From assembly GCF_014199985.1 (NCBI RefSeq), contig NZ_JACHOS010000013.1, positions 1 through 64,000 of the forward strand: DNA of 64,000 nt, written 5' to 3'. A program made the position numbers and the translations under genes. This DNA is from Methylorubrum rhodesianum. GTDB lineage: Bacteria > Pseudomonadota > Alphaproteobacteria > Rhizobiales > Beijerinckiaceae. Below the pieces are notes generated by a model that was not told the DNA's origin, ran no database searches, and was given only the letters and a program-made list of their open reading frames with translations. Positions within the stretch are counted from its first letter, which is position 1. Each line of letters opens with the position of its first letter. Positions 1 to 7,783 of this stretch are shown piece by piece.

Positions 1-2
1 GC

Positions 3-80
3 CCTCGCTTCACAGCCGATGAGTGCCGAAACTGCCTCGCCGCAGCCGGTTACGATACAGACTTGGCCGTCGCTACGTGA
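3..80 (+). pseudogene. C-terminal remnant of an IS630-like transposase
   Basis: The frame is open from the left edge and ends in TGA at 78-80, giving about 25 residues that contain ECRNCLAAAGYDTD. An acidic/Cys segment followed by F/L-AAAGYD is how many IS630-family transposases end. Only the tail is inside the window, so it could be the end of an intact element lying to the left. No terminal inverted repeat could be confirmed after the stop. The family call rests on this short motif alone. Confidence 0.4.
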
Positions 81-131
81 ACGGGCACGGCTCTATAGGC
101 TTCCGAGAACGCGACCGATGGCATCGGGACT

Positions 132-418
132 TTGCCGCGGCGCGCCCCCGTCTGGGCGGTGTGCGGGCTCGCAGCGGCCGTGGCAGGTCAGATCTATTGT
201 GCCTGCAACTATACGGCCGGGCTTGACAGCAAGATCGGAAGCCTCACCGAGAACGATCTCCGTCTCGCCGAGCGGGCTCGAATCAGGAACGCGATCGGGA
301 CAGGCTGCCGAAGTTCGAGGAGCGCTTAGACCGGATCGAAGAGCAAATGTCTATGATGATCGAGTTGCTTCGCGTGACCAGGCAGGAGCGGCAGGGGCAA
401 CCTGGGCGCGGAGGCTAA
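132..418 (+). pseudogene. Small phage-type membrane protein, frameshifted
   Basis: Two overlapping frames look like one broken gene. The first (from about 132, TTG or a later GTG) gives a membrane helix, VWAVCGLAAAVAGQIYCACN, and then a charged helix ending near ERARIRN, with its stop at 327-329. The second frame (-1 relative to the first) continues through KFEERLDRIEEQMSMMIELL and stops at 416-418. One membrane helix plus a coiled coil is common in small proteins of phage lysis or tail modules. A one-base deletion near 285-300 would explain the break. No slippery heptamer is visible there, so programmed frameshifting is unlikely. No start codon has a good ribosome-binding site. Confidence 0.35.
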
Positions 419-611
419 TGCCGGCCGTTAACATCCGTCGACACACCGACCCGAGGCTCCGGCCTTGGGGCTTTTTCGTGATGGTATCGACAGAGGGCTA
501 TATTCAGGCGGGCAGGCTACAGATTATCACCAATCCGGTATGCTGGTTGCAGAACATCAAAGCGCACGTTGCGCCGCCAGCAGCGACGCTGAAAACACGG
601 AAGTATGAGAG

Positions 612-1934
612 ATGATTAGGTTCATACCGACTATACTCGTATTGCAGTTGATTATGACTTTATCAGCAAATGCTTTTGATCAACAGCAGCCCGACAAGTC
701 AGGCGTGGCGGCCCAGCTTTGCAGTATGCCGGAGATGAACAAGCCAGGAACTGGAACACTTGCTGCCACACTGTGCGCCGATATCGTTCCGCCCATCATC
801 AGCTTCATGGAGTCCGGACTAACGGTTCATAGTAGCCGAAAAAAACCAGATCTCTCGATTTCTGGGATTTACAACCCTGCAGCGATCAGCTTCGGACTCG
901 GAAACCGCATAAGCTTTTGTCCCGAGCTTTCTTGTGTCCGTGGTCCCACCAACGGTTCGGTCGTGCCGAGCTTTTTCGACCATCAGCGAGCAAGCCTTCT
1001 CATCTCAGGCTCTTCGCAACTGGACGGTGTAGCTCAGGAACAGCTTCTCGCTATTGTCGGGACCGTAGCAACCGGCCGCTCCACCCCATGGAAACCGCGC
1101 TACTCGTACGCGATCGGGGACAACATCAATCGGATCGAGCCGAATGGAACCGGGGCAGTCTACCGCGCGGTGAAGGCTGGTACGAGCGGCACATCGGCAC
1201 CGCCTGCCGTACGTCCGGCAAGCCTGCCGTCTACCTTCGCCGACGGTACAGTGGTCTGGGAATGGATCAACGATCCCGCAATCGCCGTGAAAGCGAACTT
1301 CTACAACGAGCAGACAGTCAAAACGGGCGCAGGCTCCACTTGGGCGCAAGCACATAATGTCGAGCTAAAACCTGGCGTGATGCCAAGTTTTCACGTCAAT
1401 ACGGAGCTTGATTTTGGAAATAACAGCGGTACTAATTGTGGATTTGGCAACGGCGACTGCTTCAATCTCTTCATGCGTTCCGGAGGTAAAAATATGCTGA
1501 CGGGACACATTCAGGTAGATGGCGAGCCTGTGTCTGGTAACTCCTATGCCGCCTACTTCGGTATCCGCATTGCTGGCGCTAAAGCCTCAAAGATCGCAGA
1601 CATCATCACCGAAAGCTCTGGCGCAGTAGGAATTGGTGTTTGCTCTTCGGGCGTCACAACCTGCTCCCACTCTACGGCTAGCATCAACGATAAGTCCGCA
1701 TCTCCAGTGGGGTTAAAGCTGGAGGGCACCTATTCGGGATATGCTATTCAGAGTCCAGGGTTCACAGTAGACCCGCAGGGGTTCGCGCGTGTCGCTGGAC
1801 TAAACGTGGGTACTGGAACGCCTTCGTCATCAAGGTCGCCATGCAACGCTGGCGACCTGCGGTTCAGCGGTGATTATATCTATGCCTGTGTAGCCAAGAA
1901 TACGTGGAAGCGTGCTGCGCTTGCTAGTTGGTAG
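612..1934 (+). CDS. Exported phage tail-fibre-like protein
   Basis: This is a 440-residue protein with a signal-like N-terminus (MIRFIPTILVLQLIMTLSANA). Residues about 165-225 carry a Tyr/Trp-rich segment (KPRYSYAIGDNINRIEPNGT through VVWEWI) of a kind found in prophage tail proteins. The C-terminus reads YIYACVAKNTWKRAALASW; endings with WKRAAL recur in phage tail fibre and collar proteins. The middle is Gly/Ser/Asn-rich and probably beta-structured. The preceding genes are mobile-element debris and no tail genes follow, so this is probably an orphan of a decayed prophage. A signal peptide is unusual for a tail fibre, so it may have been recruited as a secreted protein. No enzymatic motif was recognised. 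Confidence 0.6.
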   Translation: MIRFIPTILVLQLIMTLSANAFDQQQPDKSGVAAQLCSMPEMNKPGTGTLAATLCADIVPPIISFMESGLTVHSSRKKPDLSISGIYNPAAISFGLGNRISFCPELSCVRGPTNGSVVPSFFDHQRASLLISGSSQLDGVAQEQLLAIVGTVATGRSTPWKPRYSYAIGDNINRIEPNGTGAVYRAVKAGTSGTSAPPAVRPASLPSTFADGTVVWEWINDPAIAVKANFYNEQTVKTGAGSTWAQAHNVELKPGVMPSFHVNTELDFGNNSGTNCGFGNGDCFNLFMRSGGKNMLTGHIQVDGEPVSGNSYAAYFGIRIAGAKASKIADIITESSGAVGIGVCSSGVTTCSHSTASINDKSASPVGLKLEGTYSGYAIQSPGFTVDPQGFARVAGLNVGTGTPSSSRSPCNAGDLRFSGDYIYACVAKNTWKRAALASW

Positions 1935-1953
1935 CGACAAGTAGGAACTGCGG

Positions 1954-2664
1954 CTACCGCTCTTTAGCTCGCATGAAAAGCCAGTGTTGTTGACACATCC
2001 TATTTTCAGACACCAGATTCCACCGCTCTGGGTCTGTTAGATTTGCAAGTATCGGGAAGGCATTTGGGTTTCTGCCAGCCGCCCAAATTACTTCGATTTG
2101 ATGAGTCGGGAGGAAATGCGCAAACAAGCTTGGTGTTATATGACCATTTATAAAGTCATGACATTCTATCAGGATATCAGATGACCGAAGGTAACCCGCA
2201 GCCTCTGGGTTGCAAAGCAAGTCAAATTCGTACCCTTCGCAGTCGCAAAGTATAAAAGAACGCCCTTGCTTTAGGACAATATCTCGTAAGTGTTCCCGTG
2301 TGCAATCATTTCCAAAGGCTATGAGACTCGCAACACCGTTTTCTTCGGCAGCCTCCCGCGCCACCGCCAATGCCCGGTCGTTTAAGTCGAAGGCATAAAC
2401 ACTTAGATCTTTAAACATTCTTGCTAGACCAACTGCGTAGAACCCTTCCGCGCAGCCGACATCTACGACAGAGCCATACCGTTCATTTGACGCTTCGATC
2501 AAAGCGGGGTGTAGCTCCTGCTCATACATGCCCAATAGCTTCGTACTAATATCTCCGTCACCCCACGAAAATTTGTTGATGAGTTTCATCCCCTTAAATG
2601 GGCCATGTTGCACGATCGAGCCTGTCGCGTTGATAACGATATTGTTGAGACGCGTTCTATCCAT
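1954..2664 (-). CDS. FkbM-type SAM-dependent methyltransferase
   Basis: This 236-residue protein has SAM-binding motif I (VVDVGCAEGFYAVGLAR), then an acidic strand end (VYAFDLNDRAL) and LCDCEGYEFDLL. The layout matches the FkbM/Methyltransf_21 fold, whose members methylate O-positions of sugars or polyketides. The ATG at 2664 is preferred because GGAGA lies 6 bases upstream; a TTG five codons further out is the alternative. Its substrate is unknown. It lies 47 bases after the glycosyltransferase gene on the same strand, so the two are probably co-transcribed and act on the same surface glycan. Base composition is lower in G+C than in most of the window. Confidence 0.7.
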   Translation of the reverse strand: MDRTRLNNIVINATGSIVQHGPFKGMKLINKFSWGDGDISTKLLGMYEQELHPALIEASNERYGSVVDVGCAEGFYAVGLARMFKDLSVYAFDLNDRALAVAREAAEENGVASLIAFGNDCTREHLRDIVLKQGRSFILCDCEGYEFDLLCNPEAAGYLRSSDILIECHDFINGHITPSLFAHFLPTHQIEVIWAAGRNPNAFPILANLTDPERWNLVSENRMCQQHWLFMRAKER

Positions 2665-2711
2665 CGGAATTCTCCACAAGGTCCATATGCATATAATTAC
2701 GGTTTTGTCAG

Positions 2712-4136
2712 CTATAGTGTATCCGGTGCCATGACGTGTTCGAAGTAGCTTTTTATGCGGTCAATTTTGTGCATTGGGCCTACGCCACCGCAGAAGTGAA
2801 TCAGCCCTTTGCCAGTGATCTGATCGTTTTCGATTGGTGGCCATCCATGTATGAAACGGTCGACAGCGACAACATCGTAACTTGACAGCTTGTTGAAATA
2901 ATAGTTCGCGACTGGTTGATCATAGACCTGATGGCTGTGCCTGTCCGTTCCAGTCTGAATTTGAAGATAAATGCAGTTTACGATCGACTCGAAGTCTATT
3001 TTCACCCGCTGAGTGTTTCTAAATCCGATGACACCGGTGCTAAATCCAACATTTGGGTATGTAATCTCGGCATTTTCGTCTTTCGAGGTTAGAACGCCTC
3101 CGTAGGGGTCCAATGACAGCTCGCCTTCGGCTTTAACGAAAATGTTGCTTTTGCCGGCCATGATTTCTAAAAAGAGATTATCGATCGGTGAGTTGCAGAT
3201 AATATCGGTGTCCATATAAAGAACTGGCTGATATTGCTGGATAGTTGATAGGCCCGAAATTTTGAAGCGCGCACAAACCATATCGATTTCATCAATAACA
3301 GGCATTGCAATTATTTCGAGGCGTTCTGGCTCGATAAAATCTAGTAATGTATAAATATAATCTTCATCTCTATTGCTAATTATCAAATACCTACCATCGA
3401 AGTTGCCATGCGCCTCAATGCTTCGGATGCACATGTTCAGCAAAGTAAAAGATTGCTCTCTCCCGAAGGCAGAAAAATATATCGCTGGATTGTATAGCGA
3501 GATGCGATCAATTTTAAATTCATCATAAACGACGCTGAACTCTTTGTCGCCCATCGATGTATAATTTGTCAGAGAGTCAAATGATAAGTACACGCCGCCG
3601 AAATTTATGCGGAAATTATCTGCAATCGCGATTTGTGATTTTCGCACGACAGCCTTTCTTTCCTGTGAATACCAGTCGTTGCTGAGAATGCTTGAGTGCA
3701 AAGAATCGTCAGGCAACAAGAAAAACCGTTCATAGATTTCCATATAAACCTTAAAATCTACCGAGCCATCTGGGTTGCACGACAAAAAGAACCTATTTTT
3801 TTCAAAATACATATATGTATCAACATAGGCGATAGCTCTCATGGGATCTGCTATGAAGTCTTTTGACTTATAAGTGGTCAAGCCGTGGTTACTTGGCATG
3901 ACGTAGCGGACGTCGCCGTAGCTGTCTCTGTACGAAAAAAATGCCGAATTTCCCTCGATTATGACGCGAACCACTTGCGGATGGTTTATGTCCTCGCCTG
4001 CGCGCAGAGCTTTTTCAGCTTCCGAAAAATATAGTACTCCCCCATGGATGGAGATGCATTTGTAGCCTTGATCCACGGTACGCCCTCGCTCAGGCGGCAT
4101 GGCCGCAAGCCACACGCCGCTCGTTCCAATCTCCAT
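2712..4136 (-). CDS. Glycosyltransferase, family 8-like
   Basis: This 474-residue protein carries PVLYMDTDIICNSPIDNLF, the metal-binding DxD strand of nucleotide-sugar glycosyltransferases, in the C-terminal half. Near the C-terminus is LIHFCGGVGPMHKID, resembling the HxxGxxKPW element of family GT8. The first half (residues 1-200) is unlike GT8 and may be an accessory domain. The gene is strikingly AT-rich: bases 3301-3360 contain only 20 G+C, while the downstream core is clearly GC-rich. Codon use is also different (many ATA, TTT and AAA). This points to recent horizontal transfer. Donor sugar and acceptor are not deducible. Confidence 0.7.
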   Translation of the reverse strand: MEIGTSGVWLAAMPPERGRTVDQGYKCISIHGGVLYFSEAEKALRAGEDINHPQVVRVIIEGNSAFFSYRDSYGDVRYVMPSNHGLTTYKSKDFIADPMRAIAYVDTYMYFEKNRFFLSCNPDGSVDFKVYMEIYERFFLLPDDSLHSSILSNDWYSQERKAVVRKSQIAIADNFRINFGGVYLSFDSLTNYTSMGDKEFSVVYDEFKIDRISLYNPAIYFSAFGREQSFTLLNMCIRSIEAHGNFDGRYLIISNRDEDYIYTLLDFIEPERLEIIAMPVIDEIDMVCARFKISGLSTIQQYQPVLYMDTDIICNSPIDNLFLEIMAGKSNIFVKAEGELSLDPYGGVLTSKDENAEITYPNVGFSTGVIGFRNTQRVKIDFESIVNCIYLQIQTGTDRHSHQVYDQPVANYYFNKLSSYDVVAVDRFIHGWPPIENDQITGKGLIHFCGGVGPMHKIDRIKSYFEHVMAPDTL

Positions 4137-4482
4137 GCCTCACGCTGATGCGGCTTGGACCTTGGTGAAGCCAGACATGACGTTTGTTCGATTGTCCAGA
4201 CCGTAGATGGCCGTCGAGCCTGGCACGGTTGAGGCTCTGGAGGACAGGCTGTGCTCAGATCCTCGTACGCACGGGCTCGGTTTTAAGCCAAAGGTCGCTA
4301 TCACGCCGCCGCCAGCATCCGCTTCCGTACCTCGGCTGGCGCTCCTAAGCCTAAATCGTTATCTGACCAGCCGCCTTGGAGCCTGTGCGCCTCACGCCGA
4401 AGAAAATGCTTGGCAGGCAACTCCAGCAGCTTGTCGGCGGTCGTCTGGCCTTTGATCGGCGCACAGATAAGTGTCCGGAGAT
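4137..4482. other. Intergenic stretch, no gene supported
   Basis: This stretch holds short open frames on both strands but none with a convincing start or recognisable product. The best is a GTG-initiated minus-strand frame (4501 to 4301, 66 residues, including KHFLRREAHRL and APAEVRKRMLAAA). It overlaps the end of the small frame at 4483-4629 in another phase and might be the broken continuation of it. No terminator or repeat is obvious. Confidence 0.4.
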
Positions 4483-4629
4483 CTAGCGGCTCCGAGGCCA
4501 CAGCCCGTTGATCGCGATCTTCTCGTCGGCCTCTTCGACGTGGAGACGCACCACATCGCGCGACGGCGGATCATCGGGTAGGGCTAGGAACAGGTAACGG
4601 TGGGTCGGGAGGCCCGTACTCGCCGCCAC
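4483..4629 (-). CDS. Possible 48-residue protein after the SOS-cassette genes
   Basis: A GTG at 4629, just 2 bases after the TAA of the upstream gene (4632), opens a 48-residue frame containing DDPPSRDVVRLHVEEADEKI and ending NGLWPRSR. Amphipathic VVRLHVEEADEKI looks protein-like, and the tight spacing suggests translational coupling. It could instead be the N-terminal part of a gene broken by a frameshift into the overlapping frame at 4301-4501. No family was recognised. Confidence 0.3.
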   Translation of the reverse strand: MAASTGLPTHRYLFLALPDDPPSRDVVRLHVEEADEKIAINGLWPRSR

Positions 4630-4631
4630 GG

Positions 4632-4883
4632 TTACGCAGCCCGCAGGCTCTCGACAGATTCGTCCACCTCACCGTACTGGCCGAGGATCGGCCCACTCTC
4701 CAGCTCGCCTATCTCGTCGTCGGCCACGATCTGGAGGGCGGCCGTTCCCGGCATGCGCGTGGCCATCGCCTCGGCCCGCTTCATCGCACCGCTGTTGGTG
4801 TTTGAGACCTGCCGATCGCCGGGGACGAGCCGCTTCCGCTTCAGCGCAAAGGTTTGCACGAGGAGGGCCGTCTTCATTGCCAT
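4632..4883 (-). CDS. Small conserved protein of the SOS cassette, copy 1
   Basis: This 83-residue protein has a basic N-terminal strand (LVQTFALKRKRL), then KRAEAMATRMPGTAALQIVAD and an acidic end (DDEIGELESGPILGQYGEV). No known domain was recognised. A clear paralogue lies at 9624-9878, sharing TALKRKRL-like, KRAEAMA, PGTAA and QIVADDE.GELES blocks through nearly the whole length. It lies 10 bases after the DUF6894-like gene and with it forms an operon running away from the LexA box at 5250. An internal ATG two codons in (4877) is an alternative start. That both copies sit near a LexA box suggests, but does not prove, a DNA-damage-related role. Confidence 0.65.
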   Translation of the reverse strand: MAMKTALLVQTFALKRKRLVPGDRQVSNTNSGAMKRAEAMATRMPGTAALQIVADDEIGELESGPILGQYGEVDESVESLRAA

Positions 4884-4893
4884 GGTGCTCTCC

Positions 4894-5160
4894 TCAGGCT
4901 GCCAGCGCCGGCAGGCAGCCGACCTCGTTCGCGATCTCGTCGAAGCCCATCGTCATCACGTGCTGCCCGTAGGCGTCGTGCACGTCGACAATCCAAGCTG
5001 ACCAGTCGAGCGGCGCAGCGCAGCTCTGCATCAGCTCGAACGCCACGGTGGCGCAAACTGGGCGCAGATCTTCATCGGACACGGCGCGCCCCTTCAGGTC
5101 GAAGACGACATCGAGGCCGTCCGTGCAGTGGACGTGGCAGCGCTCCTGCGACGTCGTCAT
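4894..5160 (-). CDS. DUF6894-like small protein, divergent from umuDC
   Basis: This 88-residue protein has the pattern C-HVHCTDG at the N-terminus, DLKGRAVSDEDL in the middle and WSAWIVDVHDAYGQHVMTMGF near the end. This is the usual layout of DUF6894 proteins (FHxxDG, D-x-G, then W-x-V-x-V-D-x-x-G). The molecular function of that family is unknown. It is the first gene leftward of the LexA box, whose near edge lies 90 bases from the ATG, so a shared divergent promoter region with umuD is plausible. The frame remains open upstream but overlaps umuD; the ATG at 5160 is the natural start. Confidence 0.55.
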   Translation of the reverse strand: MTTSQERCHVHCTDGLDVVFDLKGRAVSDEDLRPVCATVAFELMQSCAAPLDWSAWIVDVHDAYGQHVMTMGFDEIANEVGCLPALAA

Positions 5161-5249
5161 CACCCCTTCATCCCCGTTATCCACAGGCGCCCACAGCCGT
5201 TTGCGCTTGGTCTGTCGACTCGATTGAACCAGCGGCGCGCGTGCCGTTT

Positions 5250-5264
5250 GTTCCTCATCTGTTC
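5250..5264 (+). promoter_or_regulatory. LexA (SOS) box before umuDC
   Basis: The sequence is GTTC, seven bases, GTTC, the direct-repeat LexA operator known from alphaproteobacteria. It lies 8 bases before the first umuD ATG and 90 bases from the divergent small gene. The bases just after it (TAGCGCAGATGG, ending 5276) are nearly repeated after the second box at 9989. Repression by LexA and induction by DNA damage follow from the known role of this operator. Confidence 0.85.
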
Positions 5265-5272
5265 TAGCGCAG

Positions 5273-5740
5273 ATGGGGGCTCGGGTGAGGCTGCACACGG
5301 CCACGGAGCTACCGCAGGAAGGGTTTTCCACATTCCGTGTGCCGCTGATGGGACCGGCACTCTGTGCAAGTTTCCCCTCGCCAGCTGATGACTTCGTGGA
5401 GAACGCACTGGAGCTGCCGCGCTGGCTCGTGCCGAACCCGCCTGCCACCTTCCTCTGGCGCATCGCCAGCGACTCGATGCGTGATGCTGGGATCTTCGAC
5501 GGGGACCTTGCCTGCGTCGATCGCAGCCTCAAGCCTGGCCATGGCAGCGTCGTCGTCGCGGCGGTCGATGGCGAAATGTCGATCAAGCGCATGGTAGTCG
5601 AGGGCAACACCGCACGCCTTGCCTTCGACTATGCGGCCCTGCCCGTCTACGCGCTCGATGAGTTGGCCGAGGTCGATGTCTGGGGCGTGGTGCGCTTCAC
5701 CATCCGCTGGCACGTCGCCCGCGGCGGACAAGGCCGATGA
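5273..5740 (+). CDS. umuD: UmuD, self-cleaving subunit of the SOS mutagenesis polymerase
   Basis: UmuD is a LexA/S24-family protein that cuts itself on RecA filaments and then binds UmuC to form the error-prone polymerase. The 155-residue product has FPSPADDF (34-41), the catalytic serine in SDSM (S68) and the catalytic lysine in MSIKRM (K105). The spacings from the FPSPA block match E. coli UmuD without gaps. The expected Cys-Gly cleavage pair is Ala32-Ser33 here. The ATG lies only 8 bases from the LexA box, leaving no room for a leader; the GTG at 5285, after a G-run, is a good alternative start. umuD overlaps umuC by 4 bases (ATGA). Confidence 0.9.
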   Translation: MGARVRLHTATELPQEGFSTFRVPLMGPALCASFPSPADDFVENALELPRWLVPNPPATFLWRIASDSMRDAGIFDGDLACVDRSLKPGHGSVVVAAVDGEMSIKRMVVEGNTARLAFDYAALPVYALDELAEVDVWGVVRFTIRWHVARGGQGR

Positions 5741-7068
5741 GCGGCGCCGACGCTCGTCTGCGCGACCGGATCGGTGGCGGCCGCGCCCTCGCGCTCATCG
5801 ACGGCAACAGCTTCTACTGCTCGTGCGAGCGCGTGTTCGACGCAAGGCTCGCCCGCGTGCCGGTGATCGTGCTGAGCAGCAACGATGGCTGTGCCATCGC
5901 CCGCACCACCGAGGCCAAAGCGCTCGAGATCAAGATGGGCGACCCCAACTTCAAGATCCGCGGGCTCTGCGAGGCCCAGGGCGTGCGCGTGTTCTCCTCG
6001 AACTACACCCTATACGGAGACATGTCGGCGCGCATCAACGCGATCTATCGCGACGCCACGCCCGACGTGGAGGTCTACTCGATCGACGAGAGCTTCCTCG
6101 ATCTGTCCGGCTTCGTGCGCCGGACTCGTGTCGCGCTCGCCCGGGACATCCGCGCCACCGTGCGGGCCTGGACCGGCATCCCGACCTGCGTCGGCATCGG
6201 CCCGACCAAAACGCTCGCCAAACTCGCCAACCACATCGCCAAGACCGTGCCGGAGCTCGACGGCGTGTGCGACTTGACCGAGCCGGCGGCTTACGAGCAC
6301 TGGCTCTGCCGGATCCACTTTGGCGAACTGTGGGGCGTCGGCTGGGCCTCGCTGCCGAAGCTGGAAACCCTCGGCATCGACACCGTGGCAGACCTGCGCG
6401 ATATCGACCCGCGGCCGGTGCGCAAGGCTCTGACGGTGGTGGGCGAGCGCATGATCCACGAGCTGCGCGGCCTCTCATGCCTTGGGCTCGAACTCGTGCC
6501 GGCCCGGCGCAAGGGCTGCGCCGTGACGCGCTCGTTCTCCGGCCGGATGACGGAGCGATCCGAACTGGAGCAGGCGGTAGCGGCTCACGCCACGCGGCTC
6601 GGCGAGAAGCTACGGCGGGAAGGGCTGGGGACCGATCACATCACCGTCTTCTACCACACGAGCGAACACGACCGCGGCGAGCCGACGCGCTCGGTTTCGA
6701 CGATGGTGACGCTGCCAGAGGCGACCAACGACACGCTGGCGCTGATCCCTGCGGCGCTGCATGGCGTGGCCCGCACCTGGCGCGAACAGGACAACCCGCC
6801 CTGGCGCTACGCGAAGGCGGGCGTGGTGACGGTCGACCTTGTGCCGCTGGCCGCCTCGCAGCGGGCGTTGATCGGTCGGCTTGACCGCGAGCGCTCGACG
6901 CGGCTCATGGGCGCGATGGACGCCTGCAACGCCCGCTTCGGCCGCGGAAGCGTGGTGCCGGCGCGGGCTGGCCTAGAGCGGCAGCGGCATACCTGGACGA
7001 CGAAGTTCGCGATGCGCACGCCGCGCTACACCACGCAGGTGAACGAGCTACCCGTGGCGCACGCCTGA
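5737..7068 (+). CDS. umuC: UmuC, catalytic subunit of error-prone DNA polymerase V
   Basis: This 443-residue Y-family polymerase has the metal ligands in LIDGNSFYCSCERVF (D22) and YSIDESFLDL (D117, E118). Next come the helix-hairpin-helix GIGPTKTLAKLAN block, a little-finger region, and a UmuC-type C-terminal domain. Length is close to the usual 420-440. It copies past lesions with low fidelity after DNA damage. Translation is coupled to umuD through the ATGA overlap. The 3' end overlaps by 21 bases the convergent gene ending at 7048. Being next to mobile-element debris, this umuDC is likely an accessory copy. Confidence 0.93.
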   Translation: MSGADARLRDRIGGGRALALIDGNSFYCSCERVFDARLARVPVIVLSSNDGCAIARTTEAKALEIKMGDPNFKIRGLCEAQGVRVFSSNYTLYGDMSARINAIYRDATPDVEVYSIDESFLDLSGFVRRTRVALARDIRATVRAWTGIPTCVGIGPTKTLAKLANHIAKTVPELDGVCDLTEPAAYEHWLCRIHFGELWGVGWASLPKLETLGIDTVADLRDIDPRPVRKALTVVGERMIHELRGLSCLGLELVPARRKGCAVTRSFSGRMTERSELEQAVAAHATRLGEKLRREGLGTDHITVFYHTSEHDRGEPTRSVSTMVTLPEATNDTLALIPAALHGVARTWREQDNPPWRYAKAGVVTVDLVPLAASQRALIGRLDRERSTRLMGAMDACNARFGRGSVVPARAGLERQRHTWTTKFAMRTPRYTTQVNELPVAHA

Positions 7069-7473
7069 TCCGCCAGGCTCAAGCCATCTGCGCCGGAGCC
7101 GCGAAGCGCAGATCAGAACGCCGACCGGTGCGCCCGGCACGTTCCGGTAGCCGCTCACGTTGCCGAACAGGATCCGGTTCGGCTCGATGCCGATCGCCTT
7201 GTGACCGCCCGTGATCATCCCCCCGCACCAATCGACTCGCAGCGTGCCGTGCTTGGGATGAACGCCGAAAAGCCCGGTTGCTGTCCAGCCCAGGCGGACG
7301 GCCTCGGCGCCGAATCGCGCGATGAAGTCGGAGCAGGCGTCGTGGACGTTGGCCCAGGCAGCCGCGCTGACGTAGCGGCACTGCGGGCTGGTAGAGCGGA
7401 GAATGCCGAAGGCCTTACGCCACTCGGCGGCTTCGGGCGGGAAGGGATCGGACGCGAGTTCGGGAAGGAGCAT
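7048..7473 (-). CDS. Conserved hypothetical protein, accessory type
   Basis: This 141-residue protein starts with an ATG at 7473 preceded, on its own strand, by little recognisable ribosome-binding sequence. It contains RKAFGILRSTSPQCRYVSAA, WANVHDACSDFIARFGAEA, GWTATGLFGVHPKHGTLRVD and GCGGMI-like WCGGMITGG. Conserved Trp, Cys and Gly positions and length suggest a real protein. The style resembles uncharacterised proteins on rhizobial plasmids and prophages, but that is my impression only. It is convergent with umuC and overlaps its last 21 bases. No catalytic motif was recognised. Confidence 0.55.
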   Translation of the reverse strand: MLLPELASDPFPPEAAEWRKAFGILRSTSPQCRYVSAAAWANVHDACSDFIARFGAEAVRLGWTATGLFGVHPKHGTLRVDWCGGMITGGHKAIGIEPNRILFGNVSGYRNVPGAPVGVLICASRLRRRWLEPGGSGVRHG

Positions 7474-7603
7474 TGCGGCTGCCGGCTGATGGCGGGGCCG
7501 ACGGCATAGGGGCGCCAGCTTGCCTCAGGCCTACTGACATGGAAACCCGACTTGGCTCATCGAAGGCGCGCCCTGGAGCTCGAGCCAGAGCTTGCTCACA
7601 CCA

Positions 7604-7783
7604 CTACCCGTGAGTCCGCCGATCAAAGGTAGCCAGCACGTCGACAACCTGCTCAGCGAGGGCGCGTGCGATGTCGTGAGGAAGGCGGCCAGATGACGGT
7701 AAGGGCCGCTGATCCAGTCGCAGCCGCGACAAGATCTCTGCAACTGCTTTGATCCGGTCCTCTTGGGTCTGTTGGTGTGTCAC
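7604..7783 (-). CDS. Small hypothetical protein
   Basis: This 59-residue frame starts at GTG 7783, which has GGAGG 8 bases upstream; an in-frame ATG at 7804 lacks such a site. The product is helical and charged (TQEDRIKAVAEILSRLRL, HDIARALAEQVVDVL). No family was recognised. The ribosome-binding site is the main reason to accept it. Confidence 0.45.
   Translation of the reverse strand: MTHQQTQEDRIKAVAEILSRLRLDQRPLPSSGRLPHDIARALAEQVVDVLATFDRRTHG

Noticed and set aside
132..418. Programmed -1 frameshift in the phage-like gene
   Set aside because: No slippery heptamer or downstream structure is visible; a simple deletion is more likely.
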